NCBI GenBank assembly: GCA_012511355.1 | Contig: JAAZGG010000087.1 | Coordinates: forward strand, 1-7,405 | DNA from: a bacterium | Lineage (GTDB): Bacteria; Bacillota_I; Bacilli_A; RFN20; UBA1709 | Reading direction: 5' to 3' | Length of the DNA stretch: 7,405 nt | Shown: positions 1 to 6,151 of the stretch, piece after piece | How positions within the stretch are numbered: position 1 is the first letter of the stretch | How the letters are laid out: every line of letters starts with the position of its first letter | The notes under the pieces: model-generated | Told to the model about the DNA's origin: nothing | What the model saw: only the letters and a program-made list of their open reading frames with translations | Database searches by the model: none | Position numbers and translations under genes: made by a program

Positions 1-56
1 ACTATCATTAGGACAAAGGCTACTTTATGGTGTCCATATTTTTTTATTGGTGACAT
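1..56 (-). CDS. Possible start of a leftward gene (frame C), truncated by the window edge
   Basis: An ATG at 54-56 on the minus strand opens a frame that stays open to the left edge. It encodes MSPIKKYGHHKVAFVLMI, a basic stretch followed by the beginning of a hydrophobic run, which would suit the N-terminus of a membrane protein. The start lies inside the end of frame B (44-187) and overlaps it by 13 nt in the -1 frame, an arrangement seen in translationally coupled genes. There is no clear ribosome-binding site in front of the ATG, and an in-frame stop lies six codons upstream. Only 18 codons are visible, so the family cannot be named. It could also be the continuation of frame B after a frameshift, or chance. 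Confidence 0.3.
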   Translation of the reverse strand, partial: MSPIKKYGHHKVAFVLMI

Positions 57-187
57 AGTAAATAAAAGCGGTTAATGGTGTTTTGGGCATAAAAAAAGAC
101 TTGAATACCAAGTCCTAGGCGTAATAAAATAGGCAAGGTCTTATGGTATTGACTTAGAATTTTGCCCAAAACCTTTGTAAGAAACAT
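44..187 (-). CDS. Small hypothetical protein (frame B, 47 aa)
   Basis: This is a complete 47-codon frame on the minus strand, ATG at 185-187 and TAA at 44-46. Its main support is an excellent Shine-Dalgarno sequence, AAAGGAGAG at 194-202, whose AGGAG core sits 8 nt before the ATG. A near-consensus promoter at 294-321 points towards it and would give a leader of about 100 nt. The product begins MFLTKVLGKILSQYHK, continues with a moderately hydrophobic stretch (residues about 19-34, LPILLRLGLGIQVFFY) and ends in LLCHQ. It is basic and might associate with the membrane. I recognise no family. Possible readings are a genuine small membrane peptide, a leader peptide for the overlapping frame C, or the 5' fragment of a longer gene broken by a frameshift near position 50. 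Confidence 0.42.
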   Translation of the reverse strand: MFLTKVLGKILSQYHKTLPILLRLGLGIQVFFYAQNTINRFYLLCHQ

Positions 188-232
188 AAAAATCTCTCCT
201 TTCAAAAGTTCAAAGCAAGCAATAAATTTTAT

Positions 233-367
233 CTAAGCCAAAATATCGGGGTCAAATTTTCTTTTTATACCATCAATTGAGCGTAAATAGGGTATTATAC
301 ATTCGAAAAGCGAAATGTCAAAGGCGATACTGTTAAGACAAGTAAAATTAAATATTTGCCACTCCAT
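233..367 (-). CDS. Small hypothetical protein (frame A, 44 aa), doubtful
   Basis: This is a minus-strand frame of 44 codons starting at the ATG at 365-367 and ending with TAG at 233-235. An alternative ATG at 371-373 would give 46 residues, but AAAGGGG at 376-382 is 8 nt from the inner ATG and only 2 nt from the outer one, so the inner start is preferred. An extended -10 promoter at 407-415 would start a transcript about 30 nt upstream. The peptide begins MEWQIFNF and ends FDPDILA; no family is recognised. Its opening loosely recalls the N-terminus of PAP2 phosphatases, but that is too weak to use. Doubt comes from the strong promoter at 294-321 lying inside the frame, which suggests the stretch may instead be upstream regulatory DNA or a gene remnant. 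Confidence 0.28.
   Translation of the reverse strand: MEWQIFNFTCLNSIAFDISLFECIIPYLRSIDGIKRKFDPDILA
294..321 (-). promoter_or_regulatory. Consensus sigma-A promoter reading leftward
   Basis: On the minus strand an exact TTGACA (316-321) is separated by 16 bp from an exact TATAAT (294-299). Transcription would start near 286-288 and run left towards the well-placed ribosome-binding site of frame B at 194-202. Both hexamers match the consensus fully; the spacer is one base short of the optimum. This is the strongest promoter-like sequence in the window. It lies inside doubtful frame A. Confidence 0.62.
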
Positions 368-406
368 ATACATCGCCCCTTTCTAATAAAAACACACTGT
401 AAGACC

Positions 407-415
407 ATTATAGCA
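407..415 (-). promoter_or_regulatory. Extended -10 promoter downstream of the yfhO-family gene
   Basis: On the minus strand the sequence TGCTATAAT (407-415) is a full extended -10 element. No convincing -35 box is present at the usual distance (430-435 reads CCCCCT), which is common for extended -10 promoters. Transcription would begin near 400, just ahead of the AAAGGGG at 376-382 and frame A. No hairpin terminator is visible between the end of the yfhO-family gene (452) and this site, so readthrough from that gene could also feed the small frames. Confidence 0.42.
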
Positions 416-451
416 TAGAAAAAAAATAAAGGGGGAATATCGGGCAAAAGT

Positions 452-3400
452 TTAGTTTTCTTCCTCTTTTTTCTTCATTTTCTTTTCTTTTACAATAATA
501 ATCGCGCTCAAAACAAAGCCAGCAAAAATACAGACTATAGAAACCTTCACGCCCTTTATTAAGTTTGGAGTTGTGTATTGAAGATGATAGTCGTGTTTTC
601 CACTTTCAGCCACAAAGCCTAGAAAGCCAGAATCTAGCTTGAGTAAAGATTGTTCTTCGCCATCAATTTTTAAATTCCATCCCTTATCATAAGGAACGCT
701 TAAAACCACGAGTCGTTTATTAGGATAATTAGTTGTAAAATCTAAGCTATTATTACGATGTCGGATATCTTGCAAAGGAAAAGCGGCGCGTTTAGTCATA
801 CGGGCTTGATATTTAGTAAAGGGCTCTTCCCACAAAGCAAGGCCAAACTTAGTAAAGGTAGAAACATTAGCGTCACCCAGTAGTTCGAGAACAATTTTAT
901 TAACACTTTTTCTTAAATAAAAGCCGCGAGCAAACTTGTGATCGTTTTCATGGTCATAATTATTAATCCCATGAGCATCTTCGCTAACCAGTTCATCGTT
1001 ATTGTAAAGACTGATTTTAACATTAGGCCCATAACAGAGTTTGACAATTAGATGATAGCCTCCTATTTCTTCTGCGTTTTTTCCTATTCTGTTTGTTTCA
1101 GGGAATTCAATTTTAATTTGGTCGCCACTTAAACCTCTATCCTTCCAAGGCCCATATAATTTGTCTTGGCGCGCGGGATCTAAAGCGCCTTTGAGCGCAT
1201 AAATAGAGGATAAACTAACCCACTCTTCGCTTTCTCTAGCCTTAGATTTAAGTCCGCCATTTGGAAGGGGAACTCGTTTGAAATCACTGAAGAGATGGGA
1301 AACAACTTTTAAATCATCGCCAAGACTTTCTTTAACTAAAGGAAGATCAGCGTCCTGAACTACAGCAACTTCATTTAAAAAAGCCTCACGCATAAAGTGT
1401 TCAGAAGCGTGGAAGTTTTTGTTAGCAATCGCGGTGTCAAAAGAATAACCGAGTTCACAGTGGTAGTCGTTTTTGTATAAAGCAAAGTGTTCGCTTTCTT
1501 TAAACAGGCTAAAACCAAGAGGGACATTGAGATCATCTTTCTTTAAAAGATAATATTTAACATTTAAGAAAGAATCTAAGTTGTAACGTTTCTCATCAAT
1601 ACCCATCGACCAGTTGCCATAGGTATAAGAGGCTCTTGTCCAGTCCTGAATAAAGGTGGTTAACTCACTATTATTTACTGAGTGAAAAGAACCGAGACCC
1701 TTATAGTTAAGTGTTAAAGCGAGATTGTTAGCATTACGATCGGCGGTGCTGTTGAATAAGCGATAAAAAGAAGGGTCTTCTTTGTTTAAGGAAGACACCA
1801 AGGCGCGTTGCTCATTTAAGAGATTTTGTCCGCCATACATGTTCCAATAATTCTGGACCCCTTGGACGTTTACCGAGACAGTAGCCGTTAATAAAATATC
1901 AAGAACAACGAAGATAAGAAGCAGTTTTTCTACCCGTATTTCCCCTACTTTTTGATTTATCCAAAAAGATTCCTTACAGAAGACTTCTTTAAGAATATAA
2001 TAGTTAACAAAAGTGAAAATAATGATAACAAAAATGTAAGCGATATGAAGATTATCGGCAGTAAAAGCTCCTTGTTTGGCAGCTAAGGCTATTGTTACAG
2101 ATTGGATAACTAAGGTAATAAACAAAGCATAATCAAAGTAATGACGGGGTATTTCAGTAAGCCGATCAATAACTGGAATGGTTGAAACTAAAATAAAGAT
2201 GACAATCACGATTAACCAGCGTCCGTAAAGGACAGAACTAAAGCCGCCAAAAAGCAAATAGAAAAAGGGAATAAAGGGTGATACACATAAGAGAATGGTA
2301 GCGATAATGTGGCTGGGACGCTTTTCTTTAAAGGCCAAAAATAAACGAGTCCAAGTCAAGAGTAAAAGGGGCAAGGTTATATAAAGACTAGAATAAGTAT
2401 TGTCATAGTAGGAAGAACTAAAAAGTAGGTTTTCCCAACAACCAACTTCAGGAAAAACAAATTCAACTAAAGGATAAAAAACATAACGAGTTGGATTAGG
2501 CTTATCAAAAACAAAAATAAATTTTAGTAAAGCGTTGAGATTGCTGCCCTTAAAAAAGGCGCTTAGGGATTTAAGTTCGCCTAAAAGATAACCATCAGCA
2601 GTTTTAACAGGATTCACAAAGAAGAAGCGTAGGAAGGTTAAAGCACTGGTTGAATATTCTACTCGCGATAAAGTTCCAACGATGTTAAAAGCCGGGAAAA
2701 TAATGAAAGCACAGGCGCCGACACCCAAAAGAGAAAAGACGAAAGCTTGAAAGAGAATATTTAAATTGAAACCCTTATTTTGACGGAAACATTGGAAATA
2801 CCTAAAAATACCATAAGCCAAGGTTGAGAAGACAAAGGTAAAGAGAAAGAAATAATTAACTAGGCCACAGATGAAAAGCGCAAGGCCTAAAAAATAGCCC
2901 TTTCTTTTTTGTAAGCAGTATTCAACACCAATCAGTGTTAGAGGCAGTACGGCCAGAACATCATGAAAATGGTTGAACCAAAGATAGAAGAAGCCCCAAC
3001 CACAAAAAGCGTAAGCGCAGGCGCCGATTAAAGCTGTTGTTGCTCGCGTTTTAAAAAACTTCTTAAAAAGGATGTACATTAAAAGTCCGGCCGTCGCTAG
3101 CTTAATGGTCATCATAATAAAGATGCCCTGAGGAACCAAAATTGGTGGTAGTAAATAAATAGGAAAGGAAAAAGGACTGGTTAAATAATAAAAAGTGTTG
3201 GCGGCAAAATAGTTGTAACCTAAAAAGCCTTGATAACTCCACATTTTAAATTCACCAGTAGTAATAAGTGTCCAAAAAGCATTGCGACCTTCAACATAAA
3301 AGTGCAGTTGTTGTAAACTGTAATCGCCATTTATGGGTAAGGCTAAACCGTTTCCTAAGGCAAAAAAGCCGAGGATTAAAAAGGAAATTAACCAAATAAA

Positions 3401-3475
3401 AGAGAAGACGCGCAAATATTCATGTCTTTTGTAAAAACCGATTATTTTTAGCAAAAAAAACTTTGTTTTTTTCAT
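452..3475 (-). CDS. yfhO: YfhO-family multi-pass membrane protein, probable GT-C glycosyltransferase
   Basis: A 1007-residue integral membrane protein. YfhO-family proteins have a GT-C fold; characterised relatives in Bacillus and Listeria transfer sugars from undecaprenyl-phosphate carriers to teichoic acids outside the membrane. The N-terminal half has about a dozen hydrophobic helices (first at about 24-46; others up to about 535). The loop after helix 1 carries NGDYSLQQ (about 49-56), where the family has its GD motif with the likely catalytic Asp. The segment MWSYQGFLGYNYFAAN and the following LTSPF are also typical. Residues about 540-970 form the extracytoplasmic domain, with NVKYYLL (about 637-643) and the C-terminal VPYDKGWNLKIDG (about 926-938). 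A last helix (about 974-994) precedes a Lys/Glu-rich tail. GGTGAGGGG at 3482-3490 supports the ATG start. The gene stands alone, with no GT2 partner in view. Family assignment is firm; the acceptor is unknown. Confidence 0.94.
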   Translation of the reverse strand: MKKTKFFLLKIIGFYKRHEYLRVFSFIWLISFLILGFFALGNGLALPINGDYSLQQLHFYVEGRNAFWTLITTGEFKMWSYQGFLGYNYFAANTFYYLTSPFSFPIYLLPPILVPQGIFIMMTIKLATAGLLMYILFKKFFKTRATTALIGACAYAFCGWGFFYLWFNHFHDVLAVLPLTLIGVEYCLQKRKGYFLGLALFICGLVNYFFLFTFVFSTLAYGIFRYFQCFRQNKGFNLNILFQAFVFSLLGVGACAFIIFPAFNIVGTLSRVEYSTSALTFLRFFFVNPVKTADGYLLGELKSLSAFFKGSNLNALLKFIFVFDKPNPTRYVFYPLVEFVFPEVGCWENLLFSSSYYDNTYSSLYITLPLLLLTWTRLFLAFKEKRPSHIIATILLCVSPFIPFFYLLFGGFSSVLYGRWLIVIVIFILVSTIPVIDRLTEIPRHYFDYALFITLVIQSVTIALAAKQGAFTADNLHIAYIFVIIIFTFVNYYILKEVFCKESFWINQKVGEIRVEKLLLIFVVLDILLTATVSVNVQGVQNYWNMYGGQNLLNEQRALVSSLNKEDPSFYRLFNSTADRNANNLALTLNYKGLGSFHSVNNSELTTFIQDWTRASYTYGNWSMGIDEKRYNLDSFLNVKYYLLKKDDLNVPLGFSLFKESEHFALYKNDYHCELGYSFDTAIANKNFHASEHFMREAFLNEVAVVQDADLPLVKESLGDDLKVVSHLFSDFKRVPLPNGGLKSKARESEEWVSLSSIYALKGALDPARQDKLYGPWKDRGLSGDQIKIEFPETNRIGKNAEEIGGYHLIVKLCYGPNVKISLYNNDELVSEDAHGINNYDHENDHKFARGFYLRKSVNKIVLELLGDANVSTFTKFGLALWEEPFTKYQARMTKRAAFPLQDIRHRNNSLDFTTNYPNKRLVVLSVPYDKGWNLKIDGEEQSLLKLDSGFLGFVAESGKHDYHLQYTTPNLIKGVKVSIVCIFAGFVLSAIIIVKEKKMKKKEEEN

Positions 3476-3495
3476 CTCTTTCCCCTCACCACTTA

Positions 3496-3524
3496 ATTAT
3501 ACATAGACCGAAGCCCGATAACAA
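3496..3524 (-). promoter_or_regulatory. Promoter of the yfhO-family gene
   Basis: On the minus strand TTGTTA (3519-3524, four of six matches to the -35 consensus) is followed after 17 bp by an exact TATAAT (3496-3501). A start near 3488-3490 would leave a leader of only about 14 nt, which contains the GAGGGG ribosome-binding site 6 nt before the ATG at 3473-3475. It diverges from the tdk promoter about 70 bp away. Confidence 0.58.
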
Positions 3525-3571
3525 GAAGCGGAGTTTTTACAAAATTAACTAAATAAAAAGAAAAATAAGTG

Positions 3572-3577
3572 TATAAT
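3572..3577 (+). promoter_or_regulatory. -10 box of the tdk operon promoter
   Basis: An exact TATAAT lies 25 nt before the preferred tdk start, which predicts a transcript start near 3583-3585 and a leader of about 19 nt. The -35 region is poor: the 17-bp position (3549-3554) reads CTAAAT, and the better match TTAACT (3545-3550) is 21 bp away. The promoter may be weak or need an activator. The hexamer overlaps an upstream in-frame ATG (3576-3578), so that ATG is unlikely to be in the transcript. Confidence 0.5.
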
Positions 3578-3586
3578 GGAAAAGGC

Positions 3587-3593
3587 AGAGGAG
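3587..3593 (+). promoter_or_regulatory. Ribosome-binding site that fixes the tdk start
   Basis: AGAGGAG ends 9 nt before the ATG at 3603-3605. The only other upstream ATG in frame (3576) has no purine-rich site before it and overlaps the -10 box. This site therefore decides for the shorter, 199-residue product. Confidence 0.7.
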
Positions 3594-3602
3594 AAAAATT
3601 AT

Positions 3603-4202
3603 ATGTATAAACAATATCGTTCGGGTTGGATTGAGGTTATTACAGGTTGTATGTTTGCGGGGAAAACAGAAGAACTCATTAGACGGATAAAAATTCTTCA
3701 GTACGCCAAAAAACAGATTTTGGTTATCAAACCCAGCATGGATAATCGCTATAGTGAAGACGAAATCGCCTCCCATTCGGGCTATCGAGTAAAAAGTATA
3801 AGCGCTAATAAGGCACGAGATATTTTAAAATATGTAGATAATAAAACCGAGGTTGTGGCTATTGATGAGGCCCAATTCTTTGACCGCGATTTAATTTTGG
3901 TTTGCGATTCCTTGGCGGATGCAGGGATTAGAGTGATGATTGCTGGTTTAGATTGCGATTTCCGTGGAGAACCCTTTGGGATTATGCCAGAACTGCTAGT
4001 CAAAGCGGAATTCGTAACTAAATTAAGTGCCGTTTGTCCAAAATGTGGCCAACCAGCCACAAGAACGCAACGTTTAGTTGATGGCAAGCCGGCTGATTAT
4101 AACGATCCTATTGTTTTAGTAGGAGCTAGCGAATCTTATGAACCACGATGCCGTCATTGTCACGAGGTTTTAAATTCTCCGAAAATAAAAATTAAAAGAT
4201 AG
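3603..4202 (+). CDS. tdk: Thymidine kinase
   Basis: A cytosolic salvage enzyme that phosphorylates thymidine (and usually deoxyuridine) with ATP to give dTMP. It belongs to the type II, TK1-like family, normally about 190-200 residues; this product has 199. In order it shows the P-loop TGCMFAGKTEE (residues 14-24, Lys21), the Walker-B-like VVAIDEAQFF (84-93) with Glu89 as the probable catalytic base, GLDCDFRGEPFG (115-126), and a structural zinc site made by CPKC (Cys145, Cys148) and CRHC (Cys183, Cys186). GESY-type substrate-lasso residues appear as ASESYEPR (175-182). The start at 3603 is chosen because of the AGAGGAG site; an in-frame ATG at 3576 would add nine residues but overlaps the -10 box. 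First gene of a rightward operon; the next start is 2 nt after its TAG. All key residues are present. Confidence 0.97.
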   Translation: MYKQYRSGWIEVITGCMFAGKTEELIRRIKILQYAKKQILVIKPSMDNRYSEDEIASHSGYRVKSISANKARDILKYVDNKTEVVAIDEAQFFDRDLILVCDSLADAGIRVMIAGLDCDFRGEPFGIMPELLVKAEFVTKLSAVCPKCGQPATRTQRLVDGKPADYNDPIVLVGASESYEPRCRHCHEVLNSPKIKIKR

Positions 4203-4204
4203 AG

Positions 4205-5035
4205 ATGAAAAAAGATACATTAAAAAATTTAGCACAATCGGCTCTCGCAGATACTTCTTTGTTATCTAGTTATAAAAGGAAGTTGGTTTTCAGAATTATA
4301 CTTTTATTATTTTGCTTTGTTCTTTATTTTTTCTATCCGCCTTTAGAAAGCGACATTCTTAATTTTGACTTTCAAAATTTGTCTCTAGTTCATATCGTTT
4401 GGTTGGTTCTTCTTTTAGAAATGCTTCTAGTCTTTTTTAGACGGAGTAAAATCAGCATGGGTAGTGTCAAACAATTTAAACGCAATTATCAAAAAAGTTC
4501 TGTTGAAGTTTCAGAAGAAGAGGTAAAGGCCATTAAAAGAAGATTAAATATCGGGGCTTTGAAGGTTCTTATTGTTTGGTTGATTTTAAATGGTGCAGTC
4601 GCTTTAATTTATTTTATTAATTGGATTGGAATTAAAGAATTATTTATTCTTTCAGCTTTATATTATGTCGGTGATTTGGTTTGTGTAATTTATTTTTGTC
4701 CCTTTCAAAGGTGGTTCATGCACAATCGCTGTTGTGTGACTTGTCGGATTTTTAACTGGGATCAACCAATGATGGTCACTCCCCTCTTGTTTATTCCTAG
4801 CTGGTATAGTTATACTTTAGGTGCAGCAGCACTTTTCGCGCTTATAATGTGGGAGTACAATTTTTGGAAACACAGTGAGCGTTTTATCGAACTATTAAAC
4901 GAAAACTTACAATGTCGAAACTGTAAGGATAAGATGTGTGTTTATCGTAAACCCTTGATAAAAACACCCAAAAAACTTAAAAACATAGAAGAGAGCATCC
5001 ATAAGAGCAAATACAACAAAGATGCCAAACAGTAA
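4205..5035 (+). CDS. Conserved-looking cysteine-rich membrane protein of unknown function
   Basis: A 276-residue membrane protein with hydrophobic helices at about 27-44, 60-78, 118-139 and 145-164 and a hydrophobic region at 188-218 that could be one helix or a short hairpin. Cysteines cluster in two places: C165 plus RCCVTC (176, 177, 180) in the motif NRCCVTCRIFNWD (174-186), and CRNCKDKMC (237, 240, 245) near the Lys-rich C-terminus. If 188-218 is a hairpin, both clusters face the same side and could share a metal or Fe-S site; that is inference. The CPFQ...NRCC.TCR..NWD pattern followed by a Cx2Cx4C tail resembles uncharacterised proteins I associate with Clostridia and relatives, from memory only. 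It starts 2 nt after tdk with a weak ribosome site, so coupling to tdk translation is likely. Glycerate kinase follows after 12 nt. No function can be assigned. Confidence 0.88.
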   Translation: MKKDTLKNLAQSALADTSLLSSYKRKLVFRIILLLFCFVLYFFYPPLESDILNFDFQNLSLVHIVWLVLLLEMLLVFFRRSKISMGSVKQFKRNYQKSSVEVSEEEVKAIKRRLNIGALKVLIVWLILNGAVALIYFINWIGIKELFILSALYYVGDLVCVIYFCPFQRWFMHNRCCVTCRIFNWDQPMMVTPLLFIPSWYSYTLGAAALFALIMWEYNFWKHSERFIELLNENLQCRNCKDKMCVYRKPLIKTPKKLKNIEESIHKSKYNKDAKQ

Positions 5036-5047
5036 TGAGGGAAAAGC

Positions 5048-6151
5048 ATGAAAGTTTTAATTGCCACCGATTCTTTTAAAGGGTCAATGACGGCCTTTGA
5101 GGCCTGTCATGCTATTCATGAGGGAATTAAAAACAAAGCCATTGAAACAAGGCTTTGTCCTTTGAGCGATGGCGGCGATGGGGTCATAGATGTTTTAGTT
5201 TTTAGTAATAATGTTGAAGAAATAGTGGTCGACACTATTGGTCCCTTAGGTCAGCCGATTAAAGCTGGTTATGTTATTGATTGGCCCAGTGCTACCGCGA
5301 TTGTTGAGGTGGCCGAAGCGGCGGGCATCGTTTTATTAAAATACGAAGAATTAAATCCAATGATAACCACGACCTATGGTGTAGGAGCCTTGATTTTGGA
5401 CGCTATTGATAAAGGATGTCGCAAGATTATTATTTGTGTAGGAGGAACAGGAACTAATGATGGAGGCATGGGCTTACTTTCGGCCTTAGGGGTTAAATTT
5501 TTAGATAAGCGCAAAAAAGAATTGCCCGGTTGTGGGGCTTCTTTAACAAAGCTGAGAACGATTGATGTTGAATCTTTAAATCCTAAATTGGTTGGGGTTG
5601 AATTCGTTATTGCTAGCGACGTACAAACACCAGTTTGTGGGCCAAGAGGGGCGGCGATTGTCTACTCTCCACAAAAAGGAGCAACACCTTCAATGGTAAA
5701 GACTTTAGACAAGGGGCTAGCTAATTATGCGAATATTTTAAGTAAAATGTATAATATTGAAGCCAAAGAATTAGTTGGCGGCGGTTGTGGGGGCGGATTA
5801 GGGCTTGGGTTACAAGTTATTTTAAAGGCCGAACATAAACAGGGCTTTGACGTGGTGGACTCTTACGTTGGTCTAGAAGAAAAGATTAAATGGGCCGATT
5901 TAGTCATCACCGGTGAAGGAAAAATAGATGAGCAAACCTTAGATGGGAAAGTACCTTATCGGGTGGCCAAACTCGCCAAGAAGTATAACAAACGGGTTAT
6001 CGGTCTTTGCGGGAAAAACGAACTCAACAAAAAAATTGAAGAGTTCGATGAAATTTATTCTATTTCGGAGATAAGCAAAGAAGTCGGTCAGGCAGCCTTG
6101 CAACACGGCTATCGACATCTTAAAAGACTAGCCAGTCGCCTCAGTTTCTAA
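5048..6151 (+). CDS. glxK: Glycerate kinase (GlxK/GarK family)
   Basis: A cytosolic kinase that phosphorylates D-glycerate with ATP, in this family usually to 2-phosphoglycerate, feeding lower glycolysis. The 367 residues are close to the usual 370-380. Family motifs run in order: DSFKGSM (8-14), PLSDGGDG (38-45), TYGVGALILDA (109-119), GGTGTNDGGMG (132-142), SDVQTPVCGPRGA (190-202) with QKGA (209-212), GGGCGGGLGLGL (244-255) and DLVITGEGKIDEQTLDGK (284-301). Some glycine-loop positions differ from the form I know best (GGSATNDGG, GAGAAGGLG, DVxNPLCGP), but the acidic and lysine residues are kept. GAGGG at 5037-5041 sits 6 nt before the ATG. It is the last gene of the tdk operon; its stop lies in the terminator hairpin, and its end overlaps the convergent exporter gene by 24 bp. 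The symbol is a family-level choice; garK would be equally fair. Confidence 0.95.
   Translation: MKVLIATDSFKGSMTAFEACHAIHEGIKNKAIETRLCPLSDGGDGVIDVLVFSNNVEEIVVDTIGPLGQPIKAGYVIDWPSATAIVEVAEAAGIVLLKYEELNPMITTTYGVGALILDAIDKGCRKIIICVGGTGTNDGGMGLLSALGVKFLDKRKKELPGCGASLTKLRTIDVESLNPKLVGVEFVIASDVQTPVCGPRGAAIVYSPQKGATPSMVKTLDKGLANYANILSKMYNIEAKELVGGGCGGGLGLGLQVILKAEHKQGFDVVDSYVGLEEKIKWADLVITGEGKIDEQTLDGKVPYRVAKLAKKYNKRVIGLCGKNELNKKIEEFDEIYSISEISKEVGQAALQHGYRHLKRLASRLSF

Noticed and set aside
10..45. Terminator-like GGACA...TGTCC followed by a T7 run on the plus strand.
   Set aside because: The stem is only 5 bp with a 15-nt loop, and the T-run starts 5 nt after the stem. No rightward gene is known to end here.
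80..172. Inverted repeat GTTTTGGGCA (80-89) / TGCCCAAAAC (163-172) enclosing a 6-bp hairpin GACTTG-CAAGTC (98-114), considered as a MITE or structured RNA.
   Set aside because: The arms fall inside frame B, the interior does not pair consistently, there is no target-site duplication and no second copy in the window. A 10-bp match of this kind can arise by chance.
242..444. Repeated AATATCGGG at 242-250 and 436-444, considered as a paired operator.
   Set aside because: Nine shared bases at different distances from the two promoters, with no palindromic structure, are not enough to claim a binding site.
3549..3776. Minus-strand open frame of 75 codons over the start of tdk.
   Set aside because: It lies antisense to the P-loop coding region of tdk and has no ribosome site or recognisable motif; a shadow frame.
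3782..4087. Minus-strand open frame of 101 codons within tdk.
   Set aside because: It is fully antisense to conserved thymidine kinase sequence and shows only low-complexity Ser/Ile-rich translation.
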